A stretch of DNA of 54,816 nt from an uncultured Lachnospiraceae bacterium (GTDB lineage: Bacteria > Bacillota > Clostridia > Lachnospirales > Lachnospiraceae). A program made the position numbers and the translations under genes. Below are positions 18,531 to 26,775 of this stretch, one piece after another. How positions within the stretch are numbered: position 1 is the first letter of the stretch; each line of letters starts with the position of its first letter. The stretch lies in NCBI GenBank assembly GCA_910585825.1, contig CAJUEY010000021.1:1-54816 (forward strand). Reading direction: 5' to 3'. Below the pieces are notes generated by a model. The model saw only the letters and a list, made by a program, of their open reading frames with translations. It made no database searches and was not told the DNA's origin.

Positions 18531-19277
18531 ATGAGTGAAAAAATTTTAGCGGTATGTGCAGGGCATGAAATCACGGAAAAAGAGGTCAAAGACCTGATCG
18601 CAAACTATCCGCCGGAACAACAGATTTATTTATCCAGCCCAAAGGCGCAGGATGAGTTGGTGGAGCAGTTGATTGGATTTCATCTTTTTTCCAAGATGGC
18701 AGAAGAAAATAAAATCAAAGAAAGCAGGGAATATAAGGAAACCCTTGCAAAAATGGAAAATGAACTGGCAAGTCATATGGCGGCTACCAGCGTCATCGAC
18801 AAGGTAACGCTTACGGAGGAAGAAGCAAAGGCATATTATGATGCAAATCCGAATCAGTTTGTCAGTGAAAAACAGGTAAAAGCGAAACATATACTGGTAG
18901 AAACAGAGGAACAGGGGAAAAAGATTCTGGAGGAAATTGCAGCCGGAAAATCCTTTGAAGACGCCGCAAAAGAATATTCCACATGTCCTTCCAAAGAAAA
19001 GGGCGGAGATTTAGGCTATTTCGGCAAAGGACAAATGGTGCCGGAATTTGAAAAAGCAGCCTTTGAAGGAACCGTCGGGGAAGTGGCAGGCCCCATTCAG
19101 ACGCAGTTTGGGTATCATCTGATTCTGGTGGAGGACATAAAAGAAGAACAGGCCGTATCTTTTGAAGATATCAGAGAGAACCTAATGGACAAATTGCTTC
19201 AGCAGAAGAAACAGTCTGTATATTTGGAAAAAGTAAAAGAATTAGAAGGAAAATACGGCGTAGAAAGAAAGGGATAA
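18531..19277 (+). CDS. Parvulin-type peptidyl-prolyl cis-trans isomerase (cytosolic)
   Basis: A 248-residue protein: an N-terminal SurA-like helical segment (1-110), then a single parvulin domain (about 115-206) with the conserved KHIL histidine H120, the GGDLGYFGKGQMVPEF core and the closing YHLILV strand. There is no signal peptide or lipobox, so unlike PrsA it should act in the cytoplasm, assisting proline-limited folding. The ATG at 18531 follows AAAGGGG; the frame is open upstream into the permease gene but without a ribosome site. It lies 16 bases after the permease and 2 bases before the DUF4250 gene. Confidence 0.9.
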   Translation: MSEKILAVCAGHEITEKEVKDLIANYPPEQQIYLSSPKAQDELVEQLIGFHLFSKMAEENKIKESREYKETLAKMENELASHMAATSVIDKVTLTEEEAKAYYDANPNQFVSEKQVKAKHILVETEEQGKKILEEIAAGKSFEDAAKEYSTCPSKEKGGDLGYFGKGQMVPEFEKAAFEGTVGEVAGPIQTQFGYHLILVEDIKEEQAVSFEDIRENLMDKLLQQKKQSVYLEKVKELEGKYGVERKG

Positions 19278-19279
19278 GA

Positions 19280-19462
19280 ATGGAGCAGAATTTACCCAAA
19301 GATCCTGTGATGCTGCTTAGCTATATCAATACGCAGCTGAGGGATTACTATCCGTCATTAACTGAATTCTGCCGGTCGTTTCATATCTCAGAGGAGGAGA
19401 TCAGAAAGAAACTGGCGGGCATTCAGTATGAATATAATGAAGAAAACAATCAATTTATTTAA
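19280..19462 (+). CDS. DUF4250 domain protein
   Basis: A 60-residue acidic protein starting two bases after the parvulin gene. The segment NLPKDPVMLLSYINTQLRD and the ending YEYNEENNQF match my memory of the DUF4250 family, small proteins of Clostridia without known function. The central part (residues 24-46) reads like a short helix-turn-helix (LTEFCRSFHISEEEIRKKL), so DNA or protein binding is conceivable. Tight spacing indicates translation coupled to the isomerase gene. Confidence 0.8.
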   Translation: MEQNLPKDPVMLLSYINTQLRDYYPSLTEFCRSFHISEEEIRKKLAGIQYEYNEENNQFI

Positions 19463-19477
19463 GGGAGAAACGCCCTT

Positions 19478-19497
19478 CGGGCATACCTGTATGTCCG
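19478..19497 (+). other. Small hairpin in the DUF4250-GH13 gap
   Basis: CGGGCATA and TATGTCCG pair (8 bp, one G-T) around a CCTG loop. It is followed by A-rich sequence rather than T, so it is not a terminator. It would sit in the leader of the GH13 gene, whose AGGAGG lies about 20 bases further on. Confidence 0.3.
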
Positions 19498-19527
19498 AAA
19501 AACAAGACAAAAAAGGAGGAAATATAT

Positions 19528-20838
19528 ATGTGGGCTTACGAAAGTGTATTTTATCAGATTTATCCGCTGGGGTTTTGCGGAGCGCCTTTTGAAAATGACG
19601 GCGTATTAACACACAGGATTTTAAAGGTGAAAGAATGGATTCCTCATATGAAGAAACTGGGGATCAATGCCATTTATTTTTCACCGGTATTTGAATCGGA
19701 TACCCATGGATATAACACCAGGGACTATACGAAGATTGACTGCCGTCTTGGAACAAATGAGGATTTTAAAGAGGTTTGCGATGCGCTGCACGAGGAAGGA
19801 ATCAAGGTTGTTCTGGACGGAGTGTTTAATCATGTGGGCAGAGGATTTTTTGCATTTCAGGATGTGCTGAAAAACCGTGAAAGCTCTCCGTATAAAGATT
19901 GGTTCCAGATTAATTTTGGCGGCAATTCCAACTACAATGACGGTCTCTGGTATGAAGGCTGGGAAGGAAATTTCGATCTGGTAAAATTAAATCTTTATAA
20001 TCCGGCTGTTGTAGAGCATATTCTTTCTGCAATCAAAGGCTGGGTGGAAGAGTTTGACATCGACGGGCTGCGTCTGGACGTGGCGTATTGTCTGACACCG
20101 GATTTCTTAAAACAGCTTCGGAACTTTACCAATGGAGTGAAGGAAGATTTCTTCCTGGTGGGAGAGACGCTGCATGGAGATTACAATCAGTGGATGAATC
20201 CCCAGATGCTCCATTCCGTGACGAATTATGAATGTTACAAAGGGCTGTTTTCCAGTTTCAATTCCATGAATATGTTTGAGATCGTGCATTCTCTGCTCCG
20301 TCAGTTTGGACCGGAGAACTGGACGCTTTATAAAGGACAGCATCTCTTGTGTTTTGTAGATAATCACGATGTGACAAGAATTGCGTCGAATCTGACGAAT
20401 GAGGCGCATTTACCTTTGATTTATGCAATGGCTTTTGGCATGCCGGGAATTCCATGTGTCTACTACGGAAGCGAATGGGGTGCTAAGGCGCACAAATCAG
20501 AAGGAGATCCCGCCCTTCGTGCATGTTTTGAAGAACCTGTGGAAAATGAGCTTACGGAATGGATTTCAAAACTGGCAGAGGCGAAGAAGAATTCCGAGGC
20601 TCTCAATTACGGCAGTTTCCGGTCTGTTGTACTGACGAATAAGCAGTGCATTTTTGAGCGGAAGTCAGAGAATGAGCGTGTGCTTGTGGCGATCAATGCA
20701 GAGGCGGAACCATATCATGCGCATTTTGATGCGGGCTGCGGCACGGCAGTGGATCTGATCAGCGGAGAAAAACATGACTTTGGCGGCGGTAGTGAATTGC
20801 CAGGGTATAGTGCGTTTTTCTGGAAGATGGAGAAATAG
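19528..20838 (+). CDS. GH13 alpha-amylase family glycosidase (maltodextrin-type)
   Basis: A 436-residue cytosolic (beta/alpha)8-barrel enzyme with the four GH13 regions: DGVFNHVG (97-104), GLRLDVAY with nucleophile D184, acid/base E213 in VGETLHG, and FVDNHD with D281. The lack of a signal peptide and of added carbohydrate-binding domains suggests it works on imported maltodextrins, in the manner of a maltodextrin glucosidase, neopullulanase or cyclomaltodextrinase. The exact specificity cannot be read from motifs. A strong AAGGAGG site precedes the ATG. The gene is GC-rich compared with what follows: 58% over 20041-20100. Confidence 0.9.
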   Translation: MWAYESVFYQIYPLGFCGAPFENDGVLTHRILKVKEWIPHMKKLGINAIYFSPVFESDTHGYNTRDYTKIDCRLGTNEDFKEVCDALHEEGIKVVLDGVFNHVGRGFFAFQDVLKNRESSPYKDWFQINFGGNSNYNDGLWYEGWEGNFDLVKLNLYNPAVVEHILSAIKGWVEEFDIDGLRLDVAYCLTPDFLKQLRNFTNGVKEDFFLVGETLHGDYNQWMNPQMLHSVTNYECYKGLFSSFNSMNMFEIVHSLLRQFGPENWTLYKGQHLLCFVDNHDVTRIASNLTNEAHLPLIYAMAFGMPGIPCVYYGSEWGAKAHKSEGDPALRACFEEPVENELTEWISKLAEAKKNSEALNYGSFRSVVLTNKQCIFERKSENERVLVAINAEAEPYHAHFDAGCGTAVDLISGEKHDFGGGSELPGYSAFFWKMEK

Positions 20839-20863
20839 AGAGCTTCAGAGGTGGCAGGAGATT

Positions 20864-21259
20864 ATGATTTCCATTCCGGATGCATGGGAAGGAAAGTATC
20901 AGGTAGAAGAGTATGAAGAAGGATTTAAACTGGTACAGACGGTTTCTTATGAGAAGGAAAAGGAGATGGGGATGCTTTCTCAGACGGAAAAAGATAATCT
21001 GAAGATGATTCGGAATTCAGAGGAGATATGCAAGACAGAGCATCCCTGTCTCAAGGAATATCAGGCGGACAGCCGGGTATCTAGGGATATGGACGGAGAT
21101 GGCAAATCAGAAGAGATTTCCTGTGTTTTTGGAAAAGATGATACATTGATTGTGATTGACAGCAGAGAATTTGATTTGCGTGATTATGGGGTGCAGCTGA
21201 TGACGCTGGATATGGAAGTTTATGCTACGGATATTTCCTCTGATGAGTTTCAATATTAA
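20864..21259 (+). pseudogene. Probable fragment: WEGKY-type segment joined to a VCBS-like segment
   Basis: An open frame of 131 codons starts at an ATG preceded by GGCAGGAG, 25 bases after the GH13 gene. The first 40 residues (IPDAWEGKYQVEE, then SYEKEKEMG) look like the body of a secreted or lipoprotein family that normally begins with a signal peptide, absent here. From about residue 75 the sequence resembles the start of a VCBS/FG-GAP-type protein, with DMDGDGKSEE. It then stops after about 35 residues. I infer a remnant joining pieces of two genes; a genuine short protein is the alternative. Confidence 0.5.
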
Positions 21260-21382
21260 AAGAAAACTTTTAAATATGGAAACATATATTAGAAAAGATT
21301 GGGAAATAATAGCTTTGGCGATAGTATCATATTGATTTATATGATAAAATAAAGTTGTTATATAGATAAAGGAGGAGATTTC

Positions 21383-21739
21383 ATGGCAAAATTTGTCGGA
21401 GCAGAGTATTTTGTGGCAAATATGCTTATTGAAGAGAAACGTAAAGGTAAAAATTATGTTTCTTTTGAAAAGTTAGGTAAATGTGGAATTTATGTTCAGG
21501 AAAAATTTATTGAGGCTGATATGGATGTAATTTTTTTAACGTCCAGACCTCAATTTATGGAAACAATTTACGATTTTTCTGATTATTTTGAATGTATTTT
21601 GGATGAAAGAGGACAGGCAACAGGGATTTCGTTAAAGAAAAATAAAAGTATTGATGATTTACAGTACAGGTTTGTATATTATCTACCGATTGGAATATCC
21701 AGTTTCCTGCAACAGACAATTCAAAGTTTTGCTGCATAA
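21383..21739 (+). CDS. Uncharacterised 118-residue protein upstream of HD phosphohydrolase
   Basis: A 118-residue protein with no recognised domain. It is mixed alpha/beta by eye, with a hydrophobic core strand (DVIFLTSRP) and a C-terminal hydrophobic patch (YYLPIGISSFLQQ); it has no signal peptide, no cysteine pair and no obvious HTH. AAGGAGGAG lies ten bases before the ATG. It ends 28 bases before the HD-domain gene on the same strand and shares its AT-rich composition, so the two probably form one operon and may function together. The 120 bases upstream are AT-rich without a clear promoter by eye. Confidence 0.7.
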   Translation: MAKFVGAEYFVANMLIEEKRKGKNYVSFEKLGKCGIYVQEKFIEADMDVIFLTSRPQFMETIYDFSDYFECILDERGQATGISLKKNKSIDDLQYRFVYYLPIGISSFLQQTIQSFAA

Positions 21740-21767
21740 AAGTGATTTATAGTTAGAAGGTGTTGTC

Positions 21768-23417
21768 TTGAAACAGATTAAAGATCCCTTGTATGGATAT
21801 ATTGAAATTGCTGATAAGTATTTACCGCTGATAGATTCAGCAGAATTTCAACGTTTGAGGAATATTCGGCAAACAGGCTATGTTTCTTTGTATCCAAGCG
21901 CGCTTCATAATCGTTTTGTTCACTCGTTAGGTGTTTTTTATTTAGGAAAAAGAGCTATAAAAAATTTTAGAAAAAATGTTGAAAGAGAATTTTCTTCCGC
22001 AAATTGGGATATATGGGAAGAGACATTTGTGTTAGCTTGTCTTTTGCATGATGTCGGACATTCCCCGTTTTCTCATACAGGAGAGGATTTTTATCGGGTG
22101 AGCACAGATTTTATTTCTTTATTTGCAGAAGAAATTAAATCTGATGAGCTGAATAAAGATTTAAAAGAGCAAATGTATGGAAAACCACATGAAGCAATGA
22201 GCGCGTATGTGGGATATCACTTGTTGATAAACTTAGAGAACCCACTTTCTTTTGATAAAGAGTTATTTGTCAGATCAATTATGGGCGTGATATACGATAA
22301 GGATCATAAAGATGCTTTGATTTTAAACACAATCATAGGGATGTTAAACGGCCATGTTAACGATGTAGATAAGTTGGATTATTTGATTCGGGATTCTTAT
22401 GTTACCGGCTATAGTTCCATGGTGATCGATGTCGACCGGTTACTTACCGGTTATACGATATCTTCATTTACAGCAGAAAATAATCAGCCGCGGCAAGTTG
22501 CGGCATACAAAAAAAGCGTATTAAGTGTTATAGAAAATGTTGCTTATGCCAATGATTTAGAAAGAAGATGGATTCAGTGTAATCCTACAATTTTATATGA
22601 TTGTAAATTAATTAATACAGCAATTATTAATTATAATAAATATATGATTCAGAAATATCCGGCTCTGAAAAGGTATAAAAATGTATTCAATCGTCTGGCA
22701 ATTTCTAAAAAAGGATTTCCTGATGAGGATAAAATTCCGTTACGTTTATTATCAGATGATGATATTATTACTTACCTGAAAAATAATTGCAGCGATATAA
22801 TCAGTAAACAATATTTTTCAAGAGATGAACGCTATAAACCATTGTGGAAGAGTGAAGCTGAATTTGTGGAAGTAGTAAAAAGGGAGCTTAGTGCAAGAAT
22901 TTTACGGGAATTCAGAAGTGAGTTAATAGCATTAACGGAACCAAGAGGAAAAGAAGAGTCAGATGGCCAGGCACTGTTTTTGATTAATGAATCTGTTTAT
23001 ACAGCAGCGGTCAATGAGGTAAAAGCTATTATAAATGATCCCGCAATTGAGACAAAAAGAATTGAATTTGAGAAAAGCAAGTTGAAAATTTATCAGATAT
23101 TAAGAAGGTTTAGTTTTTGCAACGGTATAGATTTTCATTTTGCAGCCGTATGTTGTGGGCATTTTGAAAGTAATTATAAAAAACTGGCAGTGAATGATAT
23201 ATATGTTGAATTAGCTCAAAATCATGTTGTTCAGCTGGGTTCAACCTTATCCGTACAGGCGATTGCATCTTCGGAAGAAGAATTACAAGGTGTATTCTAT
23301 ATATATACTTCAAGAAAGAACATAAAAAAATTTATAAAGGAACAAAAATCTATAACAGATTTGATAATCAGATATATAGGAGCACATTGGGATGATGAAG
23401 TAATATTAGAGGATTAA
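21768..23417 (+). CDS. HD-domain phosphohydrolase (dGTPase/SAMHD1-like, COG1078 type)
   Basis: A 549-residue protein with an N-terminal HD hydrolase domain: H52 in RFVHSLG, H94-D95 in LLHDVGHSPFSH, and D201 in VDKLDYLIRD. These match the H-HD-D metal site of SAMHD1/dGTPase-like enzymes. The likely activity is hydrolysis of nucleotides such as dNTPs, but the substrate is unproven. The C-terminal 250 residues are not recognised. The start is a TTG at 21768 with AAGG upstream. The gene is AT-rich (28% GC over 21961-22020) relative to the housekeeping genes, suggesting horizontal acquisition. It forms a pair with the small gene upstream and ends at a shared terminator. Confidence 0.85.
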   Translation: MKQIKDPLYGYIEIADKYLPLIDSAEFQRLRNIRQTGYVSLYPSALHNRFVHSLGVFYLGKRAIKNFRKNVEREFSSANWDIWEETFVLACLLHDVGHSPFSHTGEDFYRVSTDFISLFAEEIKSDELNKDLKEQMYGKPHEAMSAYVGYHLLINLENPLSFDKELFVRSIMGVIYDKDHKDALILNTIIGMLNGHVNDVDKLDYLIRDSYVTGYSSMVIDVDRLLTGYTISSFTAENNQPRQVAAYKKSVLSVIENVAYANDLERRWIQCNPTILYDCKLINTAIINYNKYMIQKYPALKRYKNVFNRLAISKKGFPDEDKIPLRLLSDDDIITYLKNNCSDIISKQYFSRDERYKPLWKSEAEFVEVVKRELSARILREFRSELIALTEPRGKEESDGQALFLINESVYTAAVNEVKAIINDPAIETKRIEFEKSKLKIYQILRRFSFCNGIDFHFAAVCCGHFESNYKKLAVNDIYVELAQNHVVQLGSTLSVQAIASSEEELQGVFYIYTSRKNIKKFIKEQKSITDLIIRYIGAHWDDEVILED

Positions 23418-23422
23418 TAATC

Positions 23423-23462
23423 AATGCCGAATGTCCGGTAAAAGATCGGAACATTCGGCATT
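23423..23462. terminator. Bidirectional terminator between the HD gene and proC
   Basis: A 12-bp perfect inverted repeat (AATGCCGAATGT and ACATTCGGCATT) with a 16-base centre that can pair further (CCG with CGG). It sits between convergent genes, five bases after one stop and seven before the other. The T run is modest. Confidence 0.7.
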
Positions 23463-23469
23463 TCTTATA

Positions 23470-24282
23470 TTAATCTTTCCCCATATCTTTCGATTTTGCA
23501 ACGCAGCAGCGCTGGGCGCTGATCACAGCGTCCCGAAAACCTTTTTCTTCCAGCTTTGCCACAGCGGCGATGGTAGTGCCTCCCGGGGAGCAGACAGCGT
23601 CTTTTAATTCTCCCGGATGCTTACCGGTTTCAAGAACCATTCTGGCAGCACCGCATACTGCCTGGGCGGCAAATTTATAAGCCTGTCCTCTTGGCATTCC
23701 GTCGGCTACTGCGGCGTCGGCCATGGCCTCGATAAACAGATAGGCATAAGCCGGAGAAGAGCCGCTGACGCCGGTAACGGCATCCATTAAGGATTCCGGA
23801 ACGATTTCCCATTTTCCGAAACTTTCAAAAATTTCCATGATCATCTGCAGTTCATCTGCCGTAACATATTCATTCGGCGTTAAAGCAGACATAGCCTCTA
23901 AAACCATAGCGGGCGTATTTGGCATGGCCCGGACAATTTTAAGCGGTTTGTTAAAATAATGATTTAATTTTGCGTGGCTGATGCCGGCTGCAATTGCCAC
24001 AATCAATTTTTGATCATCGATTACATCCCGGATTTCTTTTATGATTTCCTGATACAGATAGGGTTTTACTGCCAGAAACAGAATATCGGAATGTCTGGCG
24101 GTTTCTACGTTGTCTAAAGCCACCCGTATGCCGTAAGCGTCAGACAGACGGTTTAACGTCTCCTGTGTACGTGCGGTGGCGATAATCTGCTCTTTATGAC
24201 AAAGGCGGGAATTTATCATCCCGCCAATCATAGCGGAGGCCATATTGCCTCCGCCGATAAATCCAATTGTTTTATTTATCAT
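23470..24282 (-). CDS. proC: Pyrroline-5-carboxylate reductase
   Basis: A 270-residue enzyme that reduces 1-pyrroline-5-carboxylate to L-proline with NAD(P)H. The Rossmann motif GFIGGGNM is at residues 7-14. The NAD(P)-site segment AVKP and the C-terminal dimer region (SSPAYAYLFIEAM, then SPGGTT) are standard for ProC. It follows the crotonase gene by 15 bases on the minus strand, with GCAGGA as ribosome site, and ends at the shared terminator. Pairing proline synthesis with a crotonase is unusual and probably reflects local rearrangement rather than a common pathway. Confidence 0.95.
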   Translation of the reverse strand: MINKTIGFIGGGNMASAMIGGMINSRLCHKEQIIATARTQETLNRLSDAYGIRVALDNVETARHSDILFLAVKPYLYQEIIKEIRDVIDDQKLIVAIAAGISHAKLNHYFNKPLKIVRAMPNTPAMVLEAMSALTPNEYVTADELQMIMEIFESFGKWEIVPESLMDAVTGVSGSSPAYAYLFIEAMADAAVADGMPRGQAYKFAAQAVCGAARMVLETGKHPGELKDAVCSPGGTTIAAVAKLEEKGFRDAVISAQRCCVAKSKDMGKD

Positions 24283-24297
24283 AGATATATCCTGCTT

Positions 24298-25092
24298 TTA
24301 GAAATCTGTCAGATCGGCAGCTCTTCTCTCTAAGAAAGCGCTCATGCCTTCTGTCTTGTCATGTGTGGAACATGTAATGCCGAATAAGTTCGCTTCCATT
24401 TCAACGGCATTCTGGATGTCCATATCATATCCGTTGTTGATTGCAGCCTTTGCGATAGAAACAGCATAGCTTCCTTTGGAGATGATCTTGTTTGCCATTG
24501 CTTTGGCAGTATCCATTAATTCTTCTTTGGCAACGACTTTATTAACAAGTCCGATGCGGTAAGCTTCGTTTGCATCGATATTGTCGCAGGTAAAGATCAT
24601 TTCTTTTGCCCGGCCCATACCAACTAAACGGGCAAGTCTCTGGGTTCCGCCGAAACCTGGGATAATGCCGAGTCCGCATTCCGGCTGTGCGAAAGTTGCA
24701 TTGTCAGAAGCAATGCGGATATCACATGCCATAGCAATTTCACAGCCGCCGCCTAATGCAAATCCGTTTACGGCTGCAATGGTAACCTGTCTCATGTTCA
24801 TCAATTTAAAGAACGGAACAGAAGCTTTCATACCGAATGCTCTTGCTTCTGCAGCAGTGAAATTTACCATTTCGGCAATATCTGCGCCTGCAACGAAAGA
24901 TTTGAATTCATTGCCCTTTTTGTCAGCGCCGCCGGTTAAAATAACAACTTTGACGTCATCTCTGCCTTCGATCTCAGTTAAAACTTCGTTTAATTCATCT
25001 AATGTTTCGGAATTGAGTGCATTTAATGCAGCCGGTCTGCTGATTTTTAAGACAGCAATCTGATCAGCAACTTCTAATACTAAATTGTTCAT
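24298..25092 (-). CDS. crt: Enoyl-CoA hydratase/crotonase (probable short-chain enoyl-CoA hydratase)
   Basis: A 264-residue crotonase-fold enzyme. The oxyanion-hole segments are FVAGADI (66-72) and GGGCE, and the two catalytic glutamates are E118 and E138 (in QPECGLG), so true hydratase activity is expected. This close to the clostridial Crt type, the likely reaction is hydration of crotonyl-CoA or reversible dehydration of 3-hydroxybutyryl-CoA in butyrate metabolism. The other genes of that pathway (thl, hbd, bcd, etf) are not nearby. The ATG at 25092 is preceded by AGGAGG; the frame extends upstream without a ribosome site. It is transcribed from a strong promoter together with proC. Confidence 0.85.
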   Translation of the reverse strand: MNNLVLEVADQIAVLKISRPAALNALNSETLDELNEVLTEIEGRDDVKVVILTGGADKKGNEFKSFVAGADIAEMVNFTAAEARAFGMKASVPFFKLMNMRQVTIAAVNGFALGGGCEIAMACDIRIASDNATFAQPECGLGIIPGFGGTQRLARLVGMGRAKEMIFTCDNIDANEAYRIGLVNKVVAKEELMDTAKAMANKIISKGSYAVSIAKAAINNGYDMDIQNAVEMEANLFGITCSTHDKTEGMSAFLERRAADLTDF

Positions 25093-25162
25093 TGGAAACT
25101 CCTCCTGTTTTTTAAAATTCAGATGATACTTGATCATCTGTCGGTTTGTTTAAGTCAAAACA

Positions 25163-25191
25163 ATTATACACCTATTGGCAGACTTTGACAA
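25163..25191 (-). promoter_or_regulatory. Strong promoter of the crt-proC operon
   Basis: On the minus strand, TTGTCA (25186-25191) and TATAAT (25163-25168) are 17 bp apart. Transcription should start near 25156, leaving a leader of about 60 nt. Nothing else gene-like is seen between 25200 and 25330. Confidence 0.8.
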
Positions 25192-25344
25192 TAAATTAAC
25201 AGGAAATAAATTCACTTCTCAAGGGAATTAGACGGAATTAGAGGGTATTGTTTACAGAAGAGAAACAGCTTGCTTTTTAACAGTAAACACAATAAAACAA
25301 GTATAAATGGAAAAGTGAAATCAAAAGATGAGAGGAGAGCTTTC

Positions 25345-26775
25345 ATAGCAGTTTTTAAATGTAAAATGTGCGGAGGCACATTGGAAATCCAGGGAAATGA
25401 GAGTGTGGCAGTCTGTGAATACTGTGGGATGAAACAAACTCTGCCCAGACTGGAGGATGAAAGAAGGGCAAATTTATATGACAGAGCCAATCATTTCCGC
25501 CAGAATGATGAATTTGACAAGGCAATGAATATTTATGATCAGATTCTCAATGAGGATCCGGAAGATGCCGAAGCATACTGGTCGCTTGTACTCTGCAGGT
25601 ACGGAATCGAGTATGTAGAAGATCCCGGTACTCATAAACGGATACCTACTGTCAACCGTGCGCAGTTTACTTCTGTTCTGGCCAACGATCTGTATCATGA
25701 ACTGACAGAGGAAGGCTATAAGGTGTTTTTTTCCAGAATTACACTGGAAGATAAGATTGGAAGTGCATATGAGCCGTACATATTTGCCGCTCTTAACTCT
25801 GCAAAAGTAATGGTAGTAATCGGAACGAGACCGGAATATTTTAATTCCCCATGGGTAAAAAACGAATGGAGCCGTTACCTTGCGCTAATTAAAAACGGAG
25901 CGAAAAAAATGCTGATTCCTGCATATAAAGACATGGATCCCTATGACATGCCAGAAGAATTTTCCCATTTACAGGCACAGGATATGGGAAAGCTGGGATT
26001 TATGCAGGATCTGGTTCGGGGAATTAAAAAGATAGCTGCGGCAGAGGAGCCAAAGGCGGCGGACGAGTCCGCTTCCACCGGAAATACGAATACGGCGCCT
26101 CTTTTAAAACGGGCATTTATGTTTTTGGAAGACGGAGAGTGGGCAAGTGCAACAGAATACTGTGAAAGAGTACTGGATCAGGATCCGGAAAATGCAAAGG
26201 CTTATCTGGGAAAATTAATGGCGGAATTGCGGGTAAACCTGCAGGATAATCTCGCAGACTGTTCGGAACCTTTTGATGAACGGAATAATTACAAAAAGGC
26301 GCTGCGTTTTGCAGACGATGAGCTGACGGCTTCTTTAAAGGGTTATATTTCTCAGATCAATGATCGAAATGAGCTGGAACGGATCAAGAGGGATTACGAC
26401 AGGGCATTGGAGATCATGAAATATGCCAGAAACGAATTAGAATTTAAAAATGCAGCGGAATTGTTTCATTCCACTGCTGGTTATGAAAATTCATCCACGT
26501 GGGAAGCGGACTGTCTGGAAAAGGCGGAGCAGTGCCGGAAAGAGGAGATTTATTCTGCTGCAAATAAAATAGTCTGGAAAACAGATGCGGAAATTGACAA
26601 GTTGGAAGAGGCAATACGTCTGTTTGAATCCATTTCAGACTGGAATGATTCGGCAGAAAGGATCGAGCATTGCAGGAGAAAAATAGAAGAAATAAAATTA
26701 CAGGAAGAAAGAGAACGATCGGAGAGAGAACGTCGGGAAGAAAAAGAAAGGATTGCTGCAAAGAGGCGGAAAATT
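25345..26775 (+). pseudogene. Zinc-ribbon/TIR-domain protein, apparently decayed
   Basis: The reading frame encodes a zinc ribbon (C6, C9, C24, C27 counted from 25345), a short TPR-like segment, a TIR domain and a charged coiled coil. It matches a family common in Lachnospiraceae. Three defects show. The position expected for the ATG, seven bases after AGAGGAG, reads ATA. The TIR domain lacks its first strand and the VFICYKETD-type box: RAQFTS is followed directly by VLANDLYHE at about 25675, where relatives, as I remember them, have some 60-70 more residues. The C-terminus runs into a response regulator. The putative NADase glutamate E174 (WVKNEW) remains. A TTG at 25270 keeps the frame open upstream without a ribosome site. 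Confidence 0.7.

Noticed and set aside
19471..19500. Hairpins after the DUF4250 gene as a terminator
   Set aside because: They are short and followed by A-rich sequence with no T run.
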